Part shown: in pieces, positions 21,607 to 29,786 of the stretch
How positions within the stretch are numbered: the first letter of the stretch is position 1
How the letters are laid out: each line of letters starts with the position of its first letter
DNA from: an uncultured Bacteroidales bacterium
GTDB taxonomy: Bacteria > Bacteroidota > Bacteroidia > Bacteroidales > UBA932
Assembly (NCBI GenBank): GCA_944323775.1
Contig: CALUTT010000024.1
Span: 1-64,000 of the forward strand
Direction of reading: 5' to 3'
DNA: 64,000 nt
Translations under genes and position numbers: made by a program
Notes under the pieces: model-generated
Seen by the model: the letters and a program-made list of their open reading frames with translations, nothing else
Told to the model about the DNA's origin: nothing
Database searches by the model: none

Positions 21607-23022
21607 ATGAGAGCTCTTGTCCGTATCCTTTTGCTGTCAGCGGCCTTTGCCGTGGCAGGATCGTCCTTGTGTCTAGATGCAGCTTCCTCCAGGAATCTGA
21701 AGCCTCGGCTTGTCGTGTGTACGGATATCGGTTCTCCGGACGTGGAACCGGATGACATGGAGTCTGCGGTCCGCCTGCTGGCATATGCCGACCGCTTCGA
21801 GATTGAAGGGATACTGACCACCGTCGGATGGAACTGCGACCCGTATCCCGCCGGGTGGGAGGAATATCTGTTCAAGGTGATAGACGCATATGCCGCGGAC
21901 GTGCCAAATCTGATGAAGCGTTCCGGCCAGAAGAGTTTCCTGCCTCTGTGGAAAGAGGAGGGGAGTCAGAAGCTCGGTTACTGGCCCAGTCCGGAATATC
22001 TGAGAGTCCGTTCAATGGCCGGCAGCCGGCGCGCCGGTATCGGAGTCGTAGGCGAGGGCAATGACTCTCCGGGCAGTGACCTGCTGATAAGGCTTGCTGA
22101 CGAAGATGATGACAGGCCTATCTACGTTGCTGCCTGGGGAAGCGCAAACACGCTCGCACAGGCGATATGGAGGGTAAGCCAGACACGCAGTGAGGCCGAG
22201 ACCGCCGAGTTCGTCCGCAAGTTCAGGGTGTTCACGATCACTGACCAGGACATGGTATACGCAATGCGCGCGGATCTTGCGTACAGTTCCCACCAGTGGC
22301 TGAGGGAGGAGTTCGGAAAGGACCTGGCCTTCATCTGGGACGAGGGGACATGGACTCTCCACAATGAACTGGGCATACGCAACTGGGATTCCATAGAGAA
22401 GGACATAATGACGAAAGGAGCGCTCGGGGCCGCCTATCCTAAGTACAAGTGGGGAGTAGAGGGGGACACCCCTTCCTTTCTGTATCTTATGCCGAACGGC
22501 CTGAACGACCCTGAAGATCCGGCACAGGCAGGGTGGGGAGGATACCATGAATACGGCATGTGTGCGGATTCCCTGACATATGCCTGGACCAGCTGGCAGG
22601 AACCTGCATATTCCGCAACCAGAGGCTACATGGAGAGGTTCTATCCCGACGCCCTTGCCGATTTCAAGGCAAGGATGCAATGGGCGGCTTCCGGAGAGGG
22701 GAATGTCAATCCGGTCGTTGTCGTGAACGGTAAGAAGGGCCTGGATCCGGTGAGGGTCAGGTGCAAGCCCGGTGATGTCGTGAGATTGGACGCATCCAGA
22801 TCTTACGATCCAGACGGTGACAGTCTGAGTTTCAGCTGGTGGCAGCAGAAGGAGATCGGGGCGCCTGTCAGCGCCACAGTCTCCGATTCCAGCGCGTCAT
22901 CCACGTCCGTCTATGTCCCCAGAGACGCGTCAGGCAGGAGCCTGCACTTTGTCTGTGAGGTTCGTGACGACGGTGAGTTCGGTCTTGTGGGATACCGGAG
23001 AGTGATTGTTGAAGTGGAGTAA
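21607..23022 (+). CDS. Exported DUF1593 nucleoside-hydrolase-like protein
   Basis: A 471-residue secreted protein. A signal peptide (1-25, ending LDAAS) precedes a nucleoside-hydrolase-like DUF1593 domain (about 30-330) with the acidic cluster VVCTDIGSPDVEPDDMES and WGSANTLAQAIW, and a C-terminal Ig/PKD-like domain (about 365-470, RCKPGDVVRLDASRSYDPDGDSLSFSWWQ). Members are often near glycan-utilisation genes, and cellulose-binding protein is a common database name; the real substrate is unproven. It is divergent from manC, and a weak TATATTTA (21567-21574) may be its -7 box. It converges on a lipoprotein gene 24 bp away. Confidence 0.85.
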   Translation: MRALVRILLLSAAFAVAGSSLCLDAASSRNLKPRLVVCTDIGSPDVEPDDMESAVRLLAYADRFEIEGILTTVGWNCDPYPAGWEEYLFKVIDAYAADVPNLMKRSGQKSFLPLWKEEGSQKLGYWPSPEYLRVRSMAGSRRAGIGVVGEGNDSPGSDLLIRLADEDDDRPIYVAAWGSANTLAQAIWRVSQTRSEAETAEFVRKFRVFTITDQDMVYAMRADLAYSSHQWLREEFGKDLAFIWDEGTWTLHNELGIRNWDSIEKDIMTKGALGAAYPKYKWGVEGDTPSFLYLMPNGLNDPEDPAQAGWGGYHEYGMCADSLTYAWTSWQEPAYSATRGYMERFYPDALADFKARMQWAASGEGNVNPVVVVNGKKGLDPVRVRCKPGDVVRLDASRSYDPDGDSLSFSWWQQKEIGAPVSATVSDSSASSTSVYVPRDASGRSLHFVCEVRDDGEFGLVGYRRVIVEVE

Positions 23023-23046
23023 CGGCAGGGAGCTGCCCTATGAGGT

Positions 23047-23460
23047 TCAGCGGGGATACTTGCAGTCCACATGGTACTGTATGTCCCCGTTCTCGTCCAC
23101 GTATTCATACATTTTCCGGACGGAGACCGTGCCGCGCCTGACTCCGGAGTAAATCTCGGGAAACCTGTCTTTCAGTATGAAGAGCTGTTCGCTTTCATTG
23201 CGTATGGTCCTGCGTTTGAGTCTGTACTGCAGTTCGTATTCGGCGGTGCCGTCGGCGGCCGTGGTTTCAACCATGGAGCGGATATCCATGAGCCCTTCCG
23301 CATAGTAGGCGTAGAGTTCAGGGTAGTGGCTGTATAGTACGTCTATCTGAGTGTCTGTGTCAGTGATTCTGCGTCCAGCTTGTGTACCCTGGAGTATGCT
23401 GCATGATGCCAGCAACACTGAAAGGATAAGGGTCGATGCCGCTTTTGCGATTGTCTTCAT
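23047..23460 (-). CDS. Small predicted lipoprotein of unknown function
   Basis: A 137-residue protein with a lipoprotein signal peptide; the lipobox LLASC places the lipidated Cys at residue 20. The mature part is polar with repeated short phrases ELYAYYAEGLMDIRSMVET and EIYSGVRRGTVSVRKMYEY, suggesting two copies of a short alpha/beta unit (about 45-85 and 100-130). I do not recognise a family. It has a -7 box (TATATTTG, 23482-23489) 21 nt before the ATG and is divergent from the next gene. Confidence 0.75.
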   Translation of the reverse strand: MKTIAKAASTLILSVLLASCSILQGTQAGRRITDTDTQIDVLYSHYPELYAYYAEGLMDIRSMVETTAADGTAEYELQYRLKRRTIRNESEQLFILKDRFPEIYSGVRRGTVSVRKMYEYVDENGDIQYHVDCKYPR

Positions 23461-23481
23461 ATCAGAAAGTCAGTTGATGTG

Positions 23482-23489
23482 CAAATATA
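23482..23489 (-). promoter_or_regulatory. -7 box of the 137-residue lipoprotein gene (TATATTTG)
   Basis: The minus strand reads TATATTTG 21 nt before the ATG at 23460. No clear -33 element is visible. Confidence 0.55.
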
Positions 23490-23507
23490 GCTTTATTTTC
23501 CGAACTC

Positions 23508-23538
23508 TTGCCAAGTCGGTTTTTTTTGTGTAGATTTG
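23508..23538 (+). promoter_or_regulatory. Promoter of the exported-protein/alcohol-dehydrogenase pair
   Basis: TTG (23508-23510), a 20-nt spacer and TAGATTTG (23531-23538) fit the Bacteroidota consensus. Transcription should begin near 23543, which supports the ATG at 23576 over an upstream in-frame start. Confidence 0.6.
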
Positions 23539-23575
23539 GAATCATGCTGTTGTAATGCAGCTTAACCCGATTCCT

Positions 23576-24658
23576 ATGACACGCAAGGCACTTTTCCTTC
23601 TTCTGGCTGCCGTAGTGGCGCCTGTCGTCCTGTCTTCTTCCGTACGCGTCCCGTCGGGGATGCCTTCAGGCCTTGGGAACGGCAGCTCGCCTGCCTTGTC
23701 CTTCGACTATGACGCAGACAGTACCCTGTACAATATGTTCTACGGAGAGGACAGTACTGTCTCCGTGGTGGCATGGTTCTGCAAGGGCGACAGCCTCAGA
23801 TATCTAGTCAAAGAAGGGGAATGGAATGTCGACGGCAAGGATACCGTCATGACGTCAGGGGCTTCCATGGAGGTCCTGCTCACTGTCCTCGACTCTACCT
23901 CCCGGGGGTATGACATGGAGTACAGTTTCCTGGACTTCGGCATCGATTCGACCGGCAACGAGACAAGAGACGATCTGATGCAGGTTGTGCTGGACGAACT
24001 CCAGAAGAGCGTGCGGGGAACGAAGATCGGATTCCGTACAGACGAATTCGGGAGGCTGACCGGATACAAGGACCTCGGCAAGGTGAAAAGGCAGTGCCGC
24101 CATGTAGTCCAGAACGTGCTGGACAGCATACCTTATTTCGACAGCCTGAAAAGCTACGGACTCGACTTCAGGGCCGCGCTCTCAGGTGTCGATGCGGACG
24201 AACTGGTCGCCGGATTTACCGAGGAGCTTGAACTGCTTCTGGCATATCACGGGCTCATGTTCACCATGGGACGTCATCAGGATCACGGGGATGCCACTGA
24301 AACCGAGATGGAATATGACAGTACGGTTGACGTGGAGGTCGATCCTGAGACTCTCGACTACTTGATTACGATTGACACTGATACTTATGTCCCCGTCGAA
24401 TATGTGAAGACGGCCATGGGCGAAATGTTCGATTCCCTGCTTTCCGGCGCTCCTGATGACGTGCGTTCCGAAATTGACCGCAACGTCGATGAACATATGG
24501 TCCAGGACATGGTCCAGAACTCGTATGTCAGCATTAGGTATTTTGCCGACGGCTGGCCTGCGGAGGCTCTGATGCAGGTCCGGAGCTTTTTCGGCGACAG
24601 GGGGAAGATAACCCAGAAGTATATAGTCTGGCTTGAGAAGTCTACAGGAAACAACTAA
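23576..24658 (+). CDS. Exported protein of unknown function
   Basis: A 360-residue protein with a signal peptide (MTRKALFLLLAAVVAPVVLSSS) and an acidic, Asp-rich mature part with alternating hydrophobic pattern and no cysteine pairs or known motif. Ordered segments include DSTVSVVAWFCKGDSLRYLVKEG (about 60-85) and a C-terminal YVSIRYFADGWPAEALMQVRSFFGDRGKITQKYIVWLE. I do not recognise a family. The ATG at 23576 is preferred because it starts a proper signal peptide after the promoter at 23508-23538. The alcohol-dehydrogenase gene follows after 13 nt, so the two are probably one transcript, though no functional link is evident. Confidence 0.75.
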   Translation: MTRKALFLLLAAVVAPVVLSSSVRVPSGMPSGLGNGSSPALSFDYDADSTLYNMFYGEDSTVSVVAWFCKGDSLRYLVKEGEWNVDGKDTVMTSGASMEVLLTVLDSTSRGYDMEYSFLDFGIDSTGNETRDDLMQVVLDELQKSVRGTKIGFRTDEFGRLTGYKDLGKVKRQCRHVVQNVLDSIPYFDSLKSYGLDFRAALSGVDADELVAGFTEELELLLAYHGLMFTMGRHQDHGDATETEMEYDSTVDVEVDPETLDYLITIDTDTYVPVEYVKTAMGEMFDSLLSGAPDDVRSEIDRNVDEHMVQDMVQNSYVSIRYFADGWPAEALMQVRSFFGDRGKITQKYIVWLEKSTGNN

Positions 24659-24671
24659 CAATAGGTGCATT

Positions 24672-25844
24672 ATGAAATCTAACCTTATCTTTAACGTTTA
24701 TGTCCCGACCAGGATACTGTTCGGATGCGGTGAACTGGAGAAACTTGCCACCGAATCCCTTCCCGGAAAGAAGGCGATGGTCGTCATCTCTTCCGGTACC
24801 TCGATGAAGAAGTTCGGCTATCTTGACAGGGTGCTCTCCCTTCTGGGCCGCAACGGTGTGGAGACCGTGGTCTATGACAAGATTCTCCCTAATCCGATCA
24901 GGGCGCATGTGATGGAGGCGTCAGGCATCTGCCGTGCAGAAGGCTGTGACTTTGTTGTAGGTCTGGGCGGAGGTAGCAGCATTGACTCTGCCAAGGCAAT
25001 AGCGGTAATGGCGCGCAACGACGGTGACTACTGGGACTATGTCGATGCCGGCAGCGGCAAGGGGAAGACCGTGCTCGGAGCCCTTCCGGTCGTGGCTATA
25101 CCGACCACGGCAGGAACCGGTACCGAGGCTGATCCGTGGGCTGTGATAACGAACGAGGAGTTGCATGAGAAAATCGGGTTCGGAGGAGACTTCTCTTTCC
25201 CGGCCCTTTCGATAGTCGATCCTGAACTTATGGTGTCTGTCCCTCCGCGCTTCACTGCACTGCAGGGCTTCGACGCGTTCTTCCACGCTTCGGAGGGATA
25301 TATCGCCAACTGTTCGTCTCCTGTAAGCGACCTGTATGCTCTCGAAGCCATCAGACTGCTTGCTAAGTACCTTCCGGAAGCGGTGAACAATGGTTCGAAC
25401 ATCAAGGCGAGAACCAAGGTCGCTCTGGCAAGCACTCTTGCCGGTCTCGTGGAGTCAACTTCAAGCTGTACCTCCGAGCATTCTCTTGAGCATGCCATGA
25501 GCGCGTTCTGTCCGGAACTTCCTCACGGAGCCGGCCTGATCGCCATAAGTGATGCGTATTTCAGCGCGTTCCGTGCCGACAGCGTCAAGAGGTACATGAA
25601 GATGGCGGAGGCAATGACCGGCCATCCCAGCAGCGGTCCGGGCGATTTCCTTGGAGCGCTCAGGCGCATGCAGACAGCCTGCGGCGTCGATGAACTCAAG
25701 CTCAGCGACTGGGGTGTGAAGAAAGAGGATTTTCCGGCTATGGTACAGAACGCCAGGAGCACAATGGGAGGCCTGTTCGAATTCGACCCGCGTCCTCTAA
25801 GTGACGAGGAGATACTCGAAATCTACCGCACGTCCTACAAGTAG
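24672..25844 (+). CDS. Iron-containing alcohol dehydrogenase (group III)
   Basis: A 390-residue NAD(P)H-dependent dehydrogenase starting MKSNLIFNVYVPTRILFGCGE. The nucleotide-binding GLGGGSSIDSAKAIA and AIPTTAGTGTEADPWAVITN motifs are clear. Metal ligands are expected at DAFFHASE and in SEHSLEHAMSAFCPELPHGAGL, where the His pattern fits iron ADHs. Such enzymes interconvert alcohols or butanol-type aldehydes in anaerobic fermentation; the actual substrate is unknown. The ATG at 24672 is preferred over 24633, which lies inside the upstream gene. The gene ends 46 bp from convergent pncB, with a GC-rich inverted repeat between them. Confidence 0.92.
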   Translation: MKSNLIFNVYVPTRILFGCGELEKLATESLPGKKAMVVISSGTSMKKFGYLDRVLSLLGRNGVETVVYDKILPNPIRAHVMEASGICRAEGCDFVVGLGGGSSIDSAKAIAVMARNDGDYWDYVDAGSGKGKTVLGALPVVAIPTTAGTGTEADPWAVITNEELHEKIGFGGDFSFPALSIVDPELMVSVPPRFTALQGFDAFFHASEGYIANCSSPVSDLYALEAIRLLAKYLPEAVNNGSNIKARTKVALASTLAGLVESTSSCTSEHSLEHAMSAFCPELPHGAGLIAISDAYFSAFRADSVKRYMKMAEAMTGHPSSGPGDFLGALRRMQTACGVDELKLSDWGVKKEDFPAMVQNARSTMGGLFEFDPRPLSDEEILEIYRTSYK

Positions 25845-25856
25845 AATTTGAGGAGG

Positions 25857-25890
25857 GCGCGGCAGGACGGCGTTCCATTTCCCGCCGCGC
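25857..25890. terminator. GC-rich inverted repeat between convergent genes
   Basis: GCGCGGC (25857-25863) and GCCGCGC (25884-25890) could form a hairpin between the alcohol-dehydrogenase and pncB ends. There is no T-run, so terminator function is uncertain. Confidence 0.35.
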
Positions 25891-27095
25891 TATCCTTCCA
25901 TATGGAGAGCCTGGAGGAATCTTTCGATGACTTCAGGCTTTCCCGTATGTTTGCCCTCGTCCTCGCTGAGTTTGCAGGTGTCGTTGTAGAATGTCCAGGA
26001 TTCGGTGATCTTTGCGGCAATCAGCTTTATGACTATGTTCATCGGCTTGATTCCGTCGAAGTCGTTCGTGAAGTGTGTCCCGATCCCGAATGATGGCTGG
26101 CAGTAGTGCCTTGCGTACTGCTGGATTTCTATTGCCCTGTCAGTGTCCAGTGCATTGCTGAATATCACCTGCTTTGTGCGCGGGTCTATTCCCAGGGAGC
26201 GGTATTTTTCGACTATGCGCATGAGCTGGGTGTAGTTGTCTCCGCTGTCGATACGCAGCCCCTTGAAAAGGTTGGCGAAGTCTTCAGAGAAATTCATGCT
26301 GAATATGTCCCATCCGAAACTGTCGTAAAGATAGGTCCCGAGCGCGCCGCGGAAGGTATTGCGCCAGGCGTTCATTGCCATGTGGTTGGCCATCTGGGGG
26401 CCGTACATGCCTCCTATCGCGCAGATGAACTCGTGTGCCATCGTGCCTACGGGAATCAGGTCGTGCTTCATCGCGAGGTAGACGTTGCTGCTTCCGACGA
26501 ACTTTCCTTCGGTGCCTCCTGCAAGGCTGCTGTCCTTCAGGGCCCGTACAACCGTGTCCTCCGCCTCGAATGAAGCCCTTCTTCTGGTGCCGAAGTCGCT
26601 GAATACGCACCCTGCCTCAAGAAGCCTGCGCCCTTTGGTGTATGTCCTGTCGTAGCAGGCCTTCATGTCCAGTCTGGAATGTTCTCCGGTCATAATGTAG
26701 TAGAGCTCGGATATTATTGCGAGCAGCTTGACTTCCAGCAGTATGGTATCTGACCAGCTGCCTTCTATGTCTATGTGCAGGTGTCCCTCCCCGTCCTGAT
26801 ATGCCTTTACCCAGCGGCTGTCGAAACGGTAGCCCTTGAGGTAGTTGTAGAACCATCCGGGTATGTAGTCGCAGCGTCGTCTCATGAAGTCTATCTCGTC
26901 GTCGGTGATGGACAGTCCCTCGAGGGCGCGCACCTGCTCCATGAATGCCGTGGCGAATCCGTCAGGATAGACCGTATTGTCCCTGTCTGTGAAACTGTAT
27001 TTCACCTGGGCCCGCGGGAAATTGTCTATGACGGCACAGCACATGGTGAACTTGTAGAGGTCGTCGTCTGTAAAATGGTTGATGATTTGTCGCAT
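25890..27095 (-). CDS. pncB: Nicotinate phosphoribosyltransferase
   Basis: A 401-residue enzyme converting nicotinate and PRPP to nicotinate mononucleotide in NAD salvage. Family features are the start MRQIINHFTDDDLYKFTMCCAV, KYSFTDRDNTVYP, the FGTRRRASFEAE segment and the phosphorylated-His region PVGTMAHEFICAIGG, followed by IDSGDN. Length is normal. The promoter -7 box (27124-27131) overlaps a perfect dyad TTTGGA-ATTG-TCCAAA (27112-27127), suggesting repression by an NAD- or niacin-responsive factor, which is an inference. Confidence 0.96.
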   Translation of the reverse strand: MRQIINHFTDDDLYKFTMCCAVIDNFPRAQVKYSFTDRDNTVYPDGFATAFMEQVRALEGLSITDDEIDFMRRRCDYIPGWFYNYLKGYRFDSRWVKAYQDGEGHLHIDIEGSWSDTILLEVKLLAIISELYYIMTGEHSRLDMKACYDRTYTKGRRLLEAGCVFSDFGTRRRASFEAEDTVVRALKDSSLAGGTEGKFVGSSNVYLAMKHDLIPVGTMAHEFICAIGGMYGPQMANHMAMNAWRNTFRGALGTYLYDSFGWDIFSMNFSEDFANLFKGLRIDSGDNYTQLMRIVEKYRSLGIDPRTKQVIFSNALDTDRAIEIQQYARHYCQPSFGIGTHFTNDFDGIKPMNIVIKLIAAKITESWTFYNDTCKLSEDEGKHTGKPEVIERFLQALHMEG

Positions 27096-27111
27096 TGAAG
27101 TGTCCTGTTCG

Positions 27112-27131
27112 TTTGGAATTGTCCAAAGATA
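27112..27131 (-). promoter_or_regulatory. pncB -7 box overlapping a perfect operator-like dyad
   Basis: The minus strand reads TATCTTTG (27131-27124), the -7 box. TTTGGA (27112-27117), ATTG and TCCAAA (27122-27127) form a perfect 16-bp inverted repeat covering the end of the -7 box and the expected start site, a classical repressor position. Confidence 0.6.
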
Positions 27132-27405
27132 CGCAAATGCTGCGAATGGGCAGTGGATATGCCGGTGGATTTTGAATCTTTTTTGCCTTCTTTGCGTCTA
27201 TTGTGCGGATGCATTCCTGGAAACCAGGTCATGACCGGCGGTCATTATACAAAAAACAGAATCAGATGTCAGATTTACAGTTAAAGACAAGGCTGAAGGA
27301 GCTTGAACGGATAGTGGTCCGGGAACAGGACAAACTGTTCCGCTCTGACGAGCGGCTTTCCCGTGTGCGAAGCATGGAACACTACCTTTGGAAGCAGGAA
27401 TTTAT
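27132..27405. other. Gap with no convincing gene
   Basis: Between pncB and the lipoprotein gene at 27420 there is no well-supported gene. A frame from ATG 27266 encodes a coiled-coil-like stretch (SDLQLKTRLKELERIVVREQ and onward), but it runs on, out of frame, through the start of the lipoprotein gene to 27565 and has no visible promoter or Shine-Dalgarno. It may be a gene remnant or chance. Two TAnnTTTG boxes near the right end (27383-27390 and 27406-27413) could serve the lipoprotein gene. Confidence 0.4.
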
Positions 27406-27413
27406 TATATTTG
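27406..27413 (+). promoter_or_regulatory. -7 box of lipoprotein gene (TATATTTG), 6 nt from the start
   Basis: TATATTTG is followed by six bases and the ATG at 27420. A TTTG at 27387-27390 is slightly too close (15 nt) for a standard -33. Confidence 0.55.
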
Positions 27414-27419
27414 TCAATT

Positions 27420-27812
27420 ATGAAACGTATTCTGATTGCTTTTATAATTGCCTTGTCTGCATTTTCCGTATGCGGATGCAGCAAGGACGGTACACCGGAC
27501 AATATTCTGGAAACGGCATGGGACAAGGCTGTTGCGGAATATCCATTCCTCTCCAATTTCCCTGAATACAAGTATGATTTCCAGGGAGTCCACACATCCA
27601 TGCTCGGCGTTGAGCAGTACATGATCGTGGACCGGAGCGGATCCTCTGAAATTCTTGACGAGTATGTCGCGTCGCTTGTTGCCGCCGGTTTCGCGGAAGG
27701 TGATCTGGATTCAACGTACGTGAAGGTTATCGGCGGCGACAACTACAGTGCATTTGTCCAGTTCAGCTCCGGCAACGTGATAATTACTTTTATGTACGAG
27801 AAGGGCGAGTAG
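27420..27812 (+). CDS. Small predicted lipoprotein of unknown function
   Basis: A 130-residue protein with a signal peptide and lipobox around SVCGC, giving a lipidated Cys near residue 20. The mature part (AWDKAVAEYPFLSNFPEYKYDFQGV...) looks like a compact alpha/beta domain of about 100 residues ending FSSGNVIITFMYEKGE. No family is recognised. The ATG at 27420 lies 6 nt after a -7 box, so the upstream in-frame start at 27363 is unlikely and the mRNA is probably leaderless. Its last 23 bp overlap the convergent MFS gene. Confidence 0.78.
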   Translation: MKRILIAFIIALSAFSVCGCSKDGTPDNILETAWDKAVAEYPFLSNFPEYKYDFQGVHTSMLGVEQYMIVDRSGSSEILDEYVASLVAAGFAEGDLDSTYVKVIGGDNYSAFVQFSSGNVIITFMYEKGE

Positions 27813-29004
27813 TCGTTCTGTCTCTCAGGTCGGGCAGGAATACGGCTGCCAGTCCGGCCAGAGGAGACCAGGCCACCATTCTGTAGACAGCTTCTATTCC
27901 GTGGGTGTCAATCAGATTGCCGAGGACCGCGGCCACTATTCCTCCTATTCCGAACGCGAATCCGAAGAACAGTCCAGAAACCATGCCGAGCCTGTTCGGC
28001 AGCAGTTCCTGGGCATAGAGCAGTATTGCCGGGAAGGCTGACGAAAGCACCAGTCCTGAGCAGAAACTCAGGGCTATCGTGGCCCATAGTCCGGCATGCG
28101 GCATTGCAAGACTGAACGGGGCTGTCCCGACTATAGAGAGCAGAATGACGTATTTCCGTCCTATCCTGTCTCCGACGGGCCCTCCTATCAGAGTGCCGGC
28201 GGCCGTGGCGAAAAGAAAAGCGAACAGGCATACCTGGGAGAATTGTATGCTGATCCCGAACTTGTCTATCAGGAAGAATGTGTAATAGTTCTTCAGACCC
28301 TCGAGATATATGTATTTCGATATGATGAGTACGCAGATGAGGATGATGACGGCGAATGTCGCTCCTTTGCCAAGGGGCCGCGGCCTGAATGCGGAAGATC
28401 TGGCGTTGTGACCGTGCGTGTCCAGGTAGAAGTTGTACCAGCGGCTGATGAATGCCGTCACGGCATAGGAGAGTGCCGACAGCAGCACAAACCACAGGAA
28501 ATGGCTGCGGCCATATGGAACGACCGTTATGGCTATTATCAGCGGTCCCACGGCACCTCCGAAATTTCCTCCGACCTGGAATATCGACTGTGCAAGACCT
28601 CTCTTGCCACCTGATGCGAGGGACGTTATGCGTGATGCCTCGGGGTGCAGGATGGAAGATCCAATGCCGATAGTGAATACCGCGAGGTAGATCCATGCCA
28701 GGTTCGGGGCGAGTGCCAGGCCGATTATCCCGAGCATCGTGAAGGTCGTCGCCAGTTCCATGCTGCCCTTGAACGGACGGCGGTCGAATACCATGCCTAC
28801 CAGAGGCTGGAATATCGATGCCGCAATCTGATAGACAAACGTTATCGATCCGATCTGGGTGAAGCTGAGATCCAGGTCATCCTTGATAATGGGGTATGCT
28901 GAAGTGACTGTCGTCTGCAGCAGGTCGTTAAGGAAGTGTGCGGCGCTCAGGGCTACAAGCACTGGCATCGCCACAGCCGATATCTTTTTTGTCCCTTTGT
29001 CCAT
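27790..29004 (-). CDS. MFS efflux transporter, fosmidomycin-resistance (Fsr)-like
   Basis: A 404-residue, 12-helix major-facilitator transporter. The N-terminus AHFLNDLLQTTVTSAYPIIKDDLDLSFTQIG and the GIGSSILHPEASRITSLASGGKRGLAQSIFQVGGNFGGAVGP region are close to the Fsr (fosmidomycin resistance) family. The physiological substrate is probably a small metabolite or drug and is not known. The ATG at 29004 is 7 nt after a -7 box (29012-29019), so the message is likely leaderless. The gene is divergent from the AlkD-like gene and overlaps a convergent lipoprotein gene by 23 bp. Confidence 0.9.
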   Translation of the reverse strand: MDKGTKKISAVAMPVLVALSAAHFLNDLLQTTVTSAYPIIKDDLDLSFTQIGSITFVYQIAASIFQPLVGMVFDRRPFKGSMELATTFTMLGIIGLALAPNLAWIYLAVFTIGIGSSILHPEASRITSLASGGKRGLAQSIFQVGGNFGGAVGPLIIAITVVPYGRSHFLWFVLLSALSYAVTAFISRWYNFYLDTHGHNARSSAFRPRPLGKGATFAVIILICVLIISKYIYLEGLKNYYTFFLIDKFGISIQFSQVCLFAFLFATAAGTLIGGPVGDRIGRKYVILLSIVGTAPFSLAMPHAGLWATIALSFCSGLVLSSAFPAILLYAQELLPNRLGMVSGLFFGFAFGIGGIVAAVLGNLIDTHGIEAVYRMVAWSPLAGLAAVFLPDLRDRTTTRPSRT

Positions 29005-29011
29005 AGGGGCG

Positions 29012-29019
29012 CAAAATTA
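29012..29019 (-). promoter_or_regulatory. MFS gene -7 box (TAATTTTG), 7 nt from the start
   Basis: The minus strand reads TAATTTTG, then seven bases, then the ATG at 29004. No -33 TTTG is obvious. Confidence 0.55.
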
Positions 29020-29069
29020 GCAAAAAAGAAGTATCTTGGTGCATTGATTTGAATAACATTTGTACTGGA

Positions 29070-29786
29070 ATGGACAATATTCTGTATGATTCGCTGCTGT
29101 CGGTGCGGGACGAGACCCAGGTGCCTGGAATGGCCCGGTTTTTCAAGACCGGGCCCGGAGAGTACGGCGAAGGTGACAAATTTCTCGGAATCAAAGTCCC
29201 GGCAGTCCGCAAGGTGGTATCATCGTGCTGGCGCAGGCTTTCGCTTCAGGATCTGGACGCCTGCATGGCATCTGAGTACCATGAGGTCCGCCTTGGCGCG
29301 CTTCTGTGTCTGGTCCAGATGTTTTCCCATGCCGGGAAAGAGCCTCAGAAAAGGCAGGAGTGCGTGGATTTCTATCTCGGACACCTTGACGGGGTGAACA
29401 ACTGGGATCTGGTCGACCAGAGCTGCCCGGGCCTTCTGGGAGTCTATCTGAAGGACAGGGACAGGAGCCTGCTGTACAGACTGGCAGCGCCGGAACGCAG
29501 CCTGTGGGAACGCAGAATAGGCATTGTAAGCACCCTGGAGTTCATCAGGGGCGGGGATCTTGATGATACCTATTCCATTTCTGACCTGTTCCTTTCTGAC
29601 CCGCAACCTTTGCACGATCTGCTTCAGAAGGCGTCAGGCTGGATGCTGCGCGAAGCGGGAAAGCGCGACGAAGCTCGTCTGAAGCGCTATCTGGAGCCCC
29701 GCTGCGGAACAATGCCGCGCACTATGCTCCGCTATTCCATAGAGCGCCTTGGCGCTGACGACCGCAGGCGCTTCATGCAGAAGTAG
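29070..29786 (+). CDS. AlkD-like DNA alkylation repair protein
   Basis: A 238-residue all-helical HEAT-repeat protein of the DNA alkylation repair (AlkC/AlkD) superfamily. Characteristic phrases are LGIKVPAVRKVV, YHEVRLGALLCLVQMF, VNNWDLVDQSCPGLLG and ERSLWERRIGIVSTLEFIRGGD, with KASGWMLREAGKRD toward the end. AlkD is a glycosylase for N3- and N7-alkylpurines; catalysis here is inferred. The ATG at 29070 is preferred over the TTG at 29049. An imperfect -7 element (AACATTTG, 29055-29062) lies 7 nt upstream. Its 3' end overlaps the AI-2E gene by 14 bp. Confidence 0.9.
   Translation: MDNILYDSLLSVRDETQVPGMARFFKTGPGEYGEGDKFLGIKVPAVRKVVSSCWRRLSLQDLDACMASEYHEVRLGALLCLVQMFSHAGKEPQKRQECVDFYLGHLDGVNNWDLVDQSCPGLLGVYLKDRDRSLLYRLAAPERSLWERRIGIVSTLEFIRGGDLDDTYSISDLFLSDPQPLHDLLQKASGWMLREAGKRDEARLKRYLEPRCGTMPRTMLRYSIERLGADDRRRFMQK

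Noticed and set aside
27266..27565. Coiled-coil-like frame before the lipoprotein gene
   Set aside because: It overlaps the confident lipoprotein gene out of frame for 145 nt, and has no promoter or Shine-Dalgarno; it is kept only as a note on the gap.
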